Shown: in pieces, positions 52,301 to 59,813 of the stretch
Numbering within the stretch: position 1 is the stretch's first letter
Layout: each line of letters starts with the position of its first letter
DNA from: Nonomuraea pusilla
GTDB lineage: Bacteria > Actinomycetota > Actinomycetes > Streptosporangiales > Streptosporangiaceae
Assembly (NCBI RefSeq): GCF_900109355.1
Contig: NZ_FOBF01000024.1
Coordinates: forward strand, 62,001-126,000
Length of the DNA stretch: 64,000 nt
Direction: 5' to 3'
The notes under the pieces: generated by a model
Told to the model about the DNA's origin: nothing
Seen by the model: the letters and a program-made list of their open reading frames with translations, nothing else
Databases searched by the model: none
Made by a program: the position numbers and the translations under genes

Positions 52301-52899
52301 CGCTTCCTCGTCTGCCGGTACACATGGACGACCCGCTGCACCACGGTGACCGTGCTCGCCGCCGCGAGCAGCCACATCCCGGCCGGCAGCACGTACGGCA
52401 CGCCGAGCCCGGACAGGAACGCCGCCACCAGCGCCACGACCAGCCGCTCCGGCCGCTCCGCGAGGCCCACGTCGCACGTGAGCCCGAGCCCCTCGGCCCT
52501 CGCCTTGGCGTAGGAGACCAGCGCGCCCGAGACGAGGCAGGCGAGCGTCACCCCGGCCATCAGCGTGTCGCCTCGGGAGACGAAATACAAGATCAGGCCG
52601 GCGAAGATGGCGGCGTCGGCCACCCGGTCGAGCGTGGAGTCGAGGAACGCCCCCCAGGTGGTGCCCCCCTTACCGCCGAGCCGCGCGACCACGCCGTCGA
52701 GCAGGTCGAACAGCACGAAGACGGTGATCACCAGGGCGCCCGCGGCGAGCAGGCCCATGGGGAAGAAGAGCAGGGCGGAGACGACGGTGCCGAGGGTGCC
52801 GATCGCCGTGACGGCGTCGGGGCCGATCCCGTGGCCGGCGAGAGCCCTGCCCAGCGGGGTGAGTATCCGGGTCACGGCCGGGCGCAGGAGTTTGAGCAT
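52297..52899 (-). CDS. pgsA: Phosphatidylinositol phosphate synthase (CDP-alcohol phosphatidyltransferase)
   Basis: The 200-residue integral membrane enzyme joins CDP-diacylglycerol and inositol phosphate. The complete family motif is present as DLLDGVVARLGGKGG followed by GAFLDSTLDRVAD (DxxDGxxAR...GxxxDxxxD), with about six membrane helices. ATG 52899 begins family similarity (MLKLLRPAVTR). There is no clear Shine-Dalgarno, and TACGAT lies 8 bases upstream, so translation may be leaderless. It is the first gene of the lipid operon and is divergent from the EF-G paralogue. The HIT gene that often precedes it lies 9 kb away at 62112. Confidence 0.92.
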   Translation of the reverse strand: MLKLLRPAVTRILTPLGRALAGHGIGPDAVTAIGTLGTVVSALLFFPMGLLAAGALVITVFVLFDLLDGVVARLGGKGGTTWGAFLDSTLDRVADAAIFAGLILYFVSRGDTLMAGVTLACLVSGALVSYAKARAEGLGLTCDVGLAERPERLVVALVAAFLSGLGVPYVLPAGMWLLAAASTVTVVQRVVHVYRQTRKR

Positions 52900-53060
52900 C
52901 GCCGTCGATCGTAGGCCATCACCGGGGTGAGGACTTTCTTTGCCCCGCACCCCTTGTGATATCCGCCACAGGGGTATTTGGTGAACACACCGCGTCCATG
53001 CGGTCCGTCACCCTCCGCGCGGGCGCGGCGTTGGATCAGACCGACGACGCGGGAGGCGAT

Positions 53061-55208
53061 GTGGCGGAGAGAAACACGGGCGGCGCTGCGGGAGCCGCGG
53101 GCAGGGCGCCCTCGGCCGACCGGGCGGACGCGATACGCAACGTCGTGCTGGTCGGCCACTCGGGAGCGGGCAAGACCACCCTGGTCGAGCAGTTGCTGGC
53201 CGCCACCGGCACCATCCAGCGGCCGGGCCGGGTGGAGGACGGCAGCACGGTCAGCGACTTCGACGAGGTCGAGGTCAGGCAGCAGCGGTCGGTCAACCTG
53301 ACGGTCGCGCCGATCGTCCACAACGGCGTCAAGATCAACCTCCTGGACACGCCCGGCTACGCGGACTTCGTGGGCGACCTGCGGGCCGGCCTGCGGGCCG
53401 CCGACGCCGCGCTGTTCGTCGTGTCGGCGTCCGACGGCGTCGACGGCCTCACCCAGATGCTGTGGGAGGAGTGCGCCCACGTCGGAATGCCGAGGGCCGT
53501 CGTCATCACCAAGATCGACCACCAGCGGGCCGACTTCGACGAGGTGCTCGCCATCTGCCAGGACGCCTTCGGCGACGGCGTCGCGCCGCTGTACCTGCCG
53601 GTCGTCACCAACGGTCACGTCAACGGCCTCATCGGGCTGCTGACGCAGAAGTTCTACAACTACACCGGCGGCGGACGCGCCGAGAAGGAGCCGGGAGCCG
53701 AGTACGAGGCGCAGATCGAGGCCTACCGGGGCTCGCTCATCGAGGGGATCATCCAGGAGAGCGAGGACGAGTCGCTCATGGACCGCTACCTCGCCGGCGA
53801 GCCCATCGACACCAAGGTCCTCATCCAGGACCTGGAGAAGGCCGTGGCGCGCGGAAGCTTCTACCCGGTGCTGTGCACCGGCGTGGGGCCCGGCGGGTTC
53901 GTGGGGGCCGCCGAGCTGCTGGAGGGCGTCACGCAGGGCTTCCCCTCGCCGCTGGAGCACCCGCTCCCCGAGATCACCGACCTTGAGGGCAAGCCGGTCA
54001 AGGGCGTCACGTGCGACCCGGACGGCCCCCTCGTGGCCGAGGTCGTCAAGACCACCAGCGACCCGTACGTCGGCCGCATCAGCCTGGTCCGCGTCTTCTC
54101 CGGCACGCTGCGCCCCGACATGACGGTGCACGTCTCCGGCCACGGCCTGGCCGAGCGCGGCCACGAGGACCACGACGTGGACGAGCGCATCGGCACGCTG
54201 TCCTGCCCGCTCGGCAAGCAGCAGCGCACCGTCGGCAAGGGCGTCGCCGGCGACATCGTGGCGGTGGCCAAGCTGTCGCGCGCCGAGACCGGCGACACGC
54301 TCTCCGAGGTGGAGCGGCCCCTGCTCATGACCGCCTGGACGATGCCCGACCCGCTGCTGCCCGTCGCGATCAGGGCGAGGTCCAAGGCCGACGAGGACAA
54401 GCTGTCGCAGGCGCTCGCCCGCCTGGTGGCCGAGGACCCGACCCTGCGGCTGGAGAACAACGCCGAGACCAAGCAGCTCGTCCTGTGGTGCATGGGCGAG
54501 GCGCACACCGACGTGCTGCTGGACCGGCTGTCCAAGCGGTACGGCGTCGAGGTGGAGCGGGTCGAGCTGCGGGTGCCGCTGCGCGAGACGTTCGGCGGCA
54601 GGTGCCAGGCGATGGGCCGCAACGTCAAGCAGACCGGCGGACACGGCCAGTACGCGATCTGCCACATCGAGGTCGAGCCGCTGCCGTCGGGCTCCGGCTT
54701 CCAGTTCGTCGACAAGATCGTCGGCGGGGTGGTGCCGCGCCAGTTCATCCCGTCCGTGGAGAAGGGCGTGCGGGCCCAGATGGAACGCGGCGTCGTCGCC
54801 GGCTACCCGATGGTGGACATCCGGGTCACCCTGTACGACGGCAAGGCCCACTCGGTGGACTCGTCCGACATGGCCTTCCAGATCGCCGGGCAGCTCGCGC
54901 TCAAGGAGGCGGCGTCCAAGGTGCCCACGCTGCTGCTCGAACCCGTGGACGAGCTGTCGGTGCTGGTCGCCGACGACTACGTGGGCTCGGTGATGTCCGA
55001 CCTGAGCTCGCGGCGCGGCCGGGTGCTCGGCACCGAGCCGGTCGGCGCGGGACGCACCCTGGTCAAGGCCGAGGTGCCGCAGCTGGAGATCACCCGTTAC
55101 GCCATCGACCTGCGGTCGATGTCCCACGGCACCGGCACCTTCCACCGCTCGTTCCTGCGTTACGAGCCGCTGCCGCCGCACCTGGCGGACAAGGTCGCCG
55201 CCGACTGA
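53061..55208 (+). CDS. fusA2: EF-G paralogue (EF-G2)
   Basis: The 715-residue translational GTPase has G1 GHSGAGKTT (residues 32-40), G3 DTPGYADF and G4 TKID, then EF-G domains II-V with GHGQYAICHIEVEPLPSG and RRGRVLG. Conservation of IRNVVLVGHSGAGKT and VSDFDEVEVRQQRSVNL marks the actinobacterial EF-G2 group, distinct from the essential fusA next to rpsG. Its function is unclear; in mycobacteria EF-G2 lacks canonical EF-G activity according to published work. GTG 53061 follows GGGAGG and gives the family length; upstream ATGs are open but not conserved. Confidence 0.92.
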   Translation: MAERNTGGAAGAAGRAPSADRADAIRNVVLVGHSGAGKTTLVEQLLAATGTIQRPGRVEDGSTVSDFDEVEVRQQRSVNLTVAPIVHNGVKINLLDTPGYADFVGDLRAGLRAADAALFVVSASDGVDGLTQMLWEECAHVGMPRAVVITKIDHQRADFDEVLAICQDAFGDGVAPLYLPVVTNGHVNGLIGLLTQKFYNYTGGGRAEKEPGAEYEAQIEAYRGSLIEGIIQESEDESLMDRYLAGEPIDTKVLIQDLEKAVARGSFYPVLCTGVGPGGFVGAAELLEGVTQGFPSPLEHPLPEITDLEGKPVKGVTCDPDGPLVAEVVKTTSDPYVGRISLVRVFSGTLRPDMTVHVSGHGLAERGHEDHDVDERIGTLSCPLGKQQRTVGKGVAGDIVAVAKLSRAETGDTLSEVERPLLMTAWTMPDPLLPVAIRARSKADEDKLSQALARLVAEDPTLRLENNAETKQLVLWCMGEAHTDVLLDRLSKRYGVEVERVELRVPLRETFGGRCQAMGRNVKQTGGHGQYAICHIEVEPLPSGSGFQFVDKIVGGVVPRQFIPSVEKGVRAQMERGVVAGYPMVDIRVTLYDGKAHSVDSSDMAFQIAGQLALKEAASKVPTLLLEPVDELSVLVADDYVGSVMSDLSSRRGRVLGTEPVGAGRTLVKAEVPQLEITRYAIDLRSMSHGTGTFHRSFLRYEPLPPHLADKVAAD

Positions 55209-55346
55209 GACGTGACGGGAGCGCCCGGAGGCACGCGCGGACGCCGCCCTCTTGGCGCTCCCCTACGGTTGCATCACAGAAACATCACGGACTGATTTCG
55301 GTTTTTGGGGCCGGGCATGTAAGGGGCGATGCGAGACTGGGGCATT

Positions 55347-56936
55347 ATGCGAACCGGACGCCCCCTCGCAGCCGCCACCGCTCTCGCCCTCGTCACCACC
55401 GGCGCCGCCTACCTGTTCGGGCCGGGTGCGGGAGAGAGCCCCGCGGCGAGCAGGAAGCAGACGACGACCAGCGCCACCGGCACCAGCGGCAGCACCGGGG
55501 CCGCGGAGGCGGCCGCGCCCTGCACGCCCGACCCCCGCTATCCGAAGCGCCAGCTGCGGGGCGTGTGGATCGCCACCGTGAAGAACATCGACTGGCCCTC
55601 GCGCGCCGGCCTGTCGCCGGAACGGCAGAAGGCCGACTACGTCAAGATCCTCGACAGCGCGGTCAAGCGCCGGCTCAACGCGGTGTTCGTCCAGGTGCGG
55701 CCGGCGTCCGACGCGCTCTACAAGTCGTCGCTGGAGCCGTGGTCGCAGTACCTCACGGGCACCGCGGGCAAGGACCCCGGCTGGGACCCCCTCCCGTTCC
55801 TCGTCGACGAGGCGCACAAGCGGGGCCTGGAGTTCCACGCCTGGTTCAACCCGTACCGAGCCTCCTACGACGGCAAGGCCGCCGACCTGCCCGCGAACCA
55901 CCCGGCCCGCCGCCACCCCGACTGGGTGGTCAGGCACGACGGCCGCCTCTACTACAACCCGGGCCTGCCGCAGGTGCGCGACCACGTCACCAAGGTGGTC
56001 ACGGACGTGGTCAGGCGCTACGACGTCGACGGGGTCCACTTCGACGACTACTTCTACCCATACCCGGGCCAGGGCGGGAGGTTCGACGACGCCGCCGCCT
56101 TCGCGAAGTACGGCAAGGGCGAGAAGCTCGCCGACTGGCGGCGCGACAACGTCGACAAGCTCATCGCCGAGGTCGACGAGGCCGTCCACCAGGCCAAGGG
56201 GTACGTCAAGTTCGGTGTCAGCCCGTTCGGCATCTGGCGCAACAAGGCCGAGGACCCATCCGGCTCCGACACGTCCGGCATGTCGGCCTACGACGCGATC
56301 TACGCCGACGCCCGCTCCTGGATCAAGCACGGCACCGTCGACTACGTCATCCCGCAGCTGTACTGGCCGCGCGGCTTCAAGGCGGCCGACTACCGCACCC
56401 TGGTCGCCTGGTGGGCCGACGCCGTCAAGGGCACCGACGTCCAGCTCTACATCGGCCAGGCGCTGTACCGCGTCGGCGCCCGCGACGACAAGTCCTGGAC
56501 CAAGCCCGGCGAGCTGTCCGCGCACCTGACGTACAACCGGAAGTTCGAGCAGGTCAAGGGCGACGTCTACTTCAGCGCCAAGCAGCTGCTGACCAACCCG
56601 CTGCGGGCCATCGACCGGGTCGTCGCGGAGCACTACACCCGGCCCGCCCTGCTGCCGCTGATCAAGGGGCTCGACGGCGAGGCCCCGGCCAAGCCGGCCG
56701 GCGCCGGCGCGTCGGGGGCCACCGTGTCGTGGACGCCGTCGAAGGGGGCGCGCGCGTACGCGGTGTACCAGGAGCCGAAGTCGGGCCCCGACTGCCGTCA
56801 CGACGACGCCCGGAGCCTGCTCGCCGTGGTCACGGCCCCGTCGTTCACGGCGCCCGCCCCGGGCACCTACCTCGTCACGGCGCTCGACCGGCTGCAGCAC
56901 GAGAGCAAACCGGTGCGGGTGAAGGTCACCGGCTGA
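55347..56936 (+). CDS. Secreted GHL10 (DUF187) glycosyl hydrolase-like protein
   Basis: This protein of about 529 residues has an N-terminal signal peptide (RTGRPLAAATALALVTTGAA), a Ser/Thr/Gly linker, and a TIM-barrel GHL10 domain. The domain shows QLRGVWIATVKNIDWPS, FVQVRPASDALYKS, FHAWFNPYRASY, VDGVHFDDYFYPYPG and IPQLYWPRG. A fibronectin-like C-terminal domain (ATVSWTPSKGARAYAVYQE) follows. Relatives such as YngK are thought to act on cell-wall glycans; the substrate here is not known. ATG 55347 or 55329 may start translation; I prefer 55347 for the compact signal peptide. A terminator follows. Confidence 0.88.
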   Translation: MRTGRPLAAATALALVTTGAAYLFGPGAGESPAASRKQTTTSATGTSGSTGAAEAAAPCTPDPRYPKRQLRGVWIATVKNIDWPSRAGLSPERQKADYVKILDSAVKRRLNAVFVQVRPASDALYKSSLEPWSQYLTGTAGKDPGWDPLPFLVDEAHKRGLEFHAWFNPYRASYDGKAADLPANHPARRHPDWVVRHDGRLYYNPGLPQVRDHVTKVVTDVVRRYDVDGVHFDDYFYPYPGQGGRFDDAAAFAKYGKGEKLADWRRDNVDKLIAEVDEAVHQAKGYVKFGVSPFGIWRNKAEDPSGSDTSGMSAYDAIYADARSWIKHGTVDYVIPQLYWPRGFKAADYRTLVAWWADAVKGTDVQLYIGQALYRVGARDDKSWTKPGELSAHLTYNRKFEQVKGDVYFSAKQLLTNPLRAIDRVVAEHYTRPALLPLIKGLDGEAPAKPAGAGASGATVSWTPSKGARAYAVYQEPKSGPDCRHDDARSLLAVVTAPSFTAPAPGTYLVTALDRLQHESKPVRVKVTG

Positions 56937-56960
56937 CCCGCCCGGCCGTTCGCGAAGGGC

Positions 56961-56987
56961 GGCCCGCCGGAGAGGCGCCGGCGGGCC
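56961..56987 (+). terminator. Hairpin terminator after the GHL10 gene
   Basis: GGCCCGCCGG (56961-56970) pairs perfectly with CCGGCGGGCC (56978-56987) around a 7-base loop, 25 bases after the stop, followed by TTC. Confidence 0.7.
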
Positions 56988-57010
56988 TTCGCGGCGGCCG
57001 TTGACGGCGG

Positions 57011-57110
57011 GCCTCCCCAGGCCGCGCCCGTGGTTTCCCGACGCCGAGCACAGTGACAGCGGCCCCCAAGCCGCGGCCGGGCGCTTCGCGACGCCGGGCA
57101 CGGCCATGGT
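57011..57110. repeat. Imperfect 50-bp direct repeat before the MocR gene end
   Basis: 57011-57060 and 57061-57110 align with a 50-bp offset (ACGCCGAGCA at 57041, ACGCCGGGCA at 57091), at roughly 70 percent identity by eye. The array ends 3 bases before the MocR stop codon. Confidence 0.45.
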
Positions 57111-57112
57111 TC

Positions 57113-58408
57113 TCAGGCCGGCTCCCAGGCGGCGGCGAGGGCCGTCACCGCCCGGTCGAGCAGGTCGGGCGGCAGCGCGAAGCTGAGCCGCAGCCGGTCG
57201 CGGTGGCGGCCGTCCGGCGAGAACAGGGAGCCGGGCGCCACCGCCACCCCGTGCTCCCTGGCCAGTTCCGCGAACCTGTCGGTGTCGACGCCCGGCAGGC
57301 GCACCCACAGCGACAGGCCGCCCGCGGGAAGGGTCCAGCTCCAGGCGGGCAGCCGCGCGGCGAGCGCGGCGGCGAATCGGTCGCGGCGGCGGCGAATCTC
57401 CGCCAGCCAGGGGCCGGGCGGGTTGAGTTCCAGCAGGTCGGCGGCGAGCCGCTGCGAGACGGCGCTCGTCGCCAGGTCGGCGTCCAGCTTGGCCTCCACC
57501 AGCCGGGCCAGCAGCGGCTCGGGAGCCTCCAGCCAGCCCACGCGCAGCCCGCCCCACAGCACCTTCGACAGCGACCCCACGGTGATCGTGCCCTCGGGGT
57601 GCAGCGCGGCGAGCGGCTCGGGCGGCGCGCCCTCGTGGACGACGGCCGCGAGCGTCCTGTCCTCCACCAGGACGACGTCGTGCTCCCGCGCGAGCTCCGG
57701 CAGGTGCCGCAGGTCGGGCACGGCCCCCGTGGGGTTCTCCACGCCCATGGCGAACACCGCGGCCGGGCGGTACCTGTCGATCGCGCCGGCGACCGCGCCG
57801 GGCGAGGTCAGGTCCACCGCCGCCGCGTGCGCGCCGGCCCGCCGCAGCACGCTGAGCGCTCCCCCGTACGTCGGGTCGCCCACGAGCACCCGGTCGCCGG
57901 GCCGCACCAGCACGCGGACCGCCAGGTCGATGCCCTGCTGGGCGCCGCCCGTCACCAGGACGTCGCCGCCGAGCATCGCGCGCAGGCGCGGGTCGCCGAG
58001 GGCGTCGTAGCCGTGGCCGCTGGGGGCGCGCAGCAGGTCGGCGGGGTCGAGCGCGGGCATCCTCAGGTGGGAGGGGTCGGGCACGACCGACGTGGACAGG
58101 TCCGCCGGCGCCGCGCCCGCCTGGAGCAGCCCGCTGAAGGTGGGGGCGCCCAGCAGGTACGTGCCGCTGCCGTGCCGCCGCTCGCACAGGCCCTCCTCGC
58201 ACAGGACGTTGAACGCCGCCGCGACCGTGCCCCTGCTCAGCCCGACCGCCTGGGCCAGCTCGCGTTCCGACGGCAGCCGCGAGCCGGGGGCGAGCAGCCC
58301 GGTCGTGGCCAGGTCGGCGAGCGCCCCGGCCAGGCGGCGGCTGGGCGTGCCCCGGTGCAGGCGCAGGCGGTCGCGGACCAGCGTGACGAGGTTCTCTTCC
58401 CTTCCCAT
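57113..58408 (-). CDS. MocR-family regulator (GntR helix-turn-helix fused to aminotransferase domain)
   Basis: The 431-residue regulator has an N-terminal GntR winged helix (LAPGSRLPSERELAQAVGLS, then RGTVAAAFNVLCEEG) and a C-terminal class I aminotransferase-like domain. That domain has VTGGAQQGIDLAVRVL, DPTYGGAL, and the PLP lysine in TVGSLSKVLWGGLRVG. MocR proteins sense PLP or amino-acid adducts and control B6, amino-acid or neighbouring genes. ATG 58408 is preceded by GATAAT 6 bases away and no Shine-Dalgarno, indicating a leaderless start. It is divergent from the IlvE-like gene, its probable target. Confidence 0.9.
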   Translation of the reverse strand: MGREENLVTLVRDRLRLHRGTPSRRLAGALADLATTGLLAPGSRLPSERELAQAVGLSRGTVAAAFNVLCEEGLCERRHGSGTYLLGAPTFSGLLQAGAAPADLSTSVVPDPSHLRMPALDPADLLRAPSGHGYDALGDPRLRAMLGGDVLVTGGAQQGIDLAVRVLVRPGDRVLVGDPTYGGALSVLRRAGAHAAAVDLTSPGAVAGAIDRYRPAAVFAMGVENPTGAVPDLRHLPELAREHDVVLVEDRTLAAVVHEGAPPEPLAALHPEGTITVGSLSKVLWGGLRVGWLEAPEPLLARLVEAKLDADLATSAVSQRLAADLLELNPPGPWLAEIRRRRDRFAAALAARLPAWSWTLPAGGLSLWVRLPGVDTDRFAELAREHGVAVAPGSLFSPDGRHRDRLRLSFALPPDLLDRAVTALAAAWEPA

Positions 58409-58416
58409 GCCACCAT

Positions 58417-58451
58417 TATCCCGATACTGTGCCAATTGGCGATCGATTGGC
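58417..58451. promoter_or_regulatory. Shared operator region between the MocR and IlvE-like genes
   Basis: A perfect 10-bp palindrome GCCAATTGGC (58431-58440) overlaps an ATTGGC direct repeat at 58435 and 58446, 11 bases apart. MocR sites often combine direct and inverted repeats one helical turn apart. The -10 of the MocR gene (GATAAT, 58415-58420) lies just to the left. Confidence 0.5.
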
Positions 58452-58494
58452 TCGGAAATATCAGCGTTCTGTGGCCACTTCTGGAGGAGACGCG

Positions 58495-59394
58495 GTGAAG
58501 GAATCGGACAGCATCTGGATGGACGGCGCGCTCGTGCCGTGGGCGGACGCCACGGTGCACGTGCTGTCGCACGGGCTGCACTACGGCACGGCCGTCCTGG
58601 AGGGCACCAGGGCCTTCGAGACGGCCACGGGCCCCGCCGTGTTCCGGCTCGACGAGCACCTGCGGCGGCTGTTCAGGAGCGCCGCGATGATCGGGCTGAG
58701 CATCCCGTACACGATGGACGAGCTCCGGGCCGCCACCCTTGAGACGGTGCGGGCCAACGGCCACCCGTCCTGCTACATCCGCCATCTCGTCCACCGCGGC
58801 TACGGCGAGATGGGCATCGCCGCGCGCGGCTGCCCCGTCACCGTCTCGATCGCCACCTGGGAGTGGGGCGCCCTGCTCGGCGCCGGGGTGCGGCTGATGA
58901 CCAGTTCGTGGCGGCGCAACGACCACACGGTGGTGCCCACCGCGGCCAAGGCCACCGGCCCGTACCTGAACTCCGTCCTCGCCAAGTCCGAGGCGCTCGA
59001 CGCCGGCTACGACGAGGCGCTGCTGCTCAACGCGTCCGGGTACGTCAGCGAGGCCACCGGGGCCAACGTCTTCGTCGTGCGCGACGGGCGGCTGTTCACC
59101 CCGCCGTCCAGCGCGGGGGCGCTGGAGGGCATCACGCAGGACACCGTGGAGCGGCTGGCCGCCGACCTCGGCGTGCCCGTGGCCAGGCAGGACCTCCTCC
59201 GCTCCGACCTGTACGCCGCCGACGAGGCGTTCCTGTGCGGCACGGCGGCCGGGATCGTCCCCGTCTTCTCGCTGGACAACCGGGAGCTGGGCGGGGCCGG
59301 GCCGATCACCGGCAAGCTGGCGGACGCGTACGACGCCGCCGTCCACGGCCGCGACGACCGCTACCGCACCTGGCTCACCCCGGTCACCACCTGA
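58495..59394 (+). CDS. Class IV aminotransferase, IlvE/branched-chain type
   Basis: This 299-residue PLP enzyme has WMDGALVPWADATVHVLSHG, HYGTAVLEGTRAF, the catalytic Lys in AAKATGPYLNSVLAKSEAL, and the phosphate-binding SEATGANVFVV and LEGITQDTV blocks. It resembles branched-chain amino-acid aminotransferases, which interconvert Val, Leu, Ile and their keto acids. The short size, close to bacterial IlvE, leaves D-amino-acid or aminodeoxychorismate lyase functions less likely. GTG 58495 follows GGAGGAG. Divergence from a MocR regulator suggests controlled rather than constitutive expression. Confidence 0.88.
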   Translation: MKESDSIWMDGALVPWADATVHVLSHGLHYGTAVLEGTRAFETATGPAVFRLDEHLRRLFRSAAMIGLSIPYTMDELRAATLETVRANGHPSCYIRHLVHRGYGEMGIAARGCPVTVSIATWEWGALLGAGVRLMTSSWRRNDHTVVPTAAKATGPYLNSVLAKSEALDAGYDEALLLNASGYVSEATGANVFVVRDGRLFTPPSSAGALEGITQDTVERLAADLGVPVARQDLLRSDLYAADEAFLCGTAAGIVPVFSLDNRELGGAGPITGKLADAYDAAVHGRDDRYRTWLTPVTT

Positions 59395-59813
59395 CCCTCA
59401 GCCACCACCACCCGCTGAAACCCCAGCCCACCCACCTGCCCAGGAACCGGCCCACCCGCCTGCCCAGGAATCGGCCCACGCCCGGCCTCACCTGGCAGGC
59501 CGGGTACGCGCCCGGCTCACCGCCGCCGTCGCCTCACCGCGTTCGCGCCCGGCTCACCGTGTCCGCGTCCTGCTCAGCTCGCTCGCTCCCGGCGCACCTC
59601 GTCCGCGCCGGGCTCACGCCCGCCGCCGGCTGACCGGATCCCGCGTCCCTGCGCTGGGCGTTCGGCCATCTCGTCCGTTGTGAGCTGGGCAATCACGCGG
59701 AGCGCGCATGTGGACGCCCGCCACCGTGAGACAGTAGTCGGGTCCGGCGGGCGGGAGGCGCGCAGCGGTCCCGTCGTGCCCGGGTGCGGCCGTTCGATCA
59801 CGGGAGGTCATGG
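59395..59813. repeat. 419-base gene-free stretch with 24-bp and 37-bp repeats
   Basis: CCTGCCCAGGAA occurs at 59435 and 59459 (24-bp period). CGCGCCCGGCTCAC occurs at 59507 and 59544 (37-bp period), with variants near 59590 and 59603. No gene is supported. The last part (59640-59800) is non-repetitive and should hold the promoter of the next gene, but no clear boxes are visible. Confidence 0.65.

Noticed and set aside
59395..59813. Small genes in the repeat stretch
   Set aside because: The open frames lack ribosome binding sites, are proline/arginine rich and follow the repeat units.
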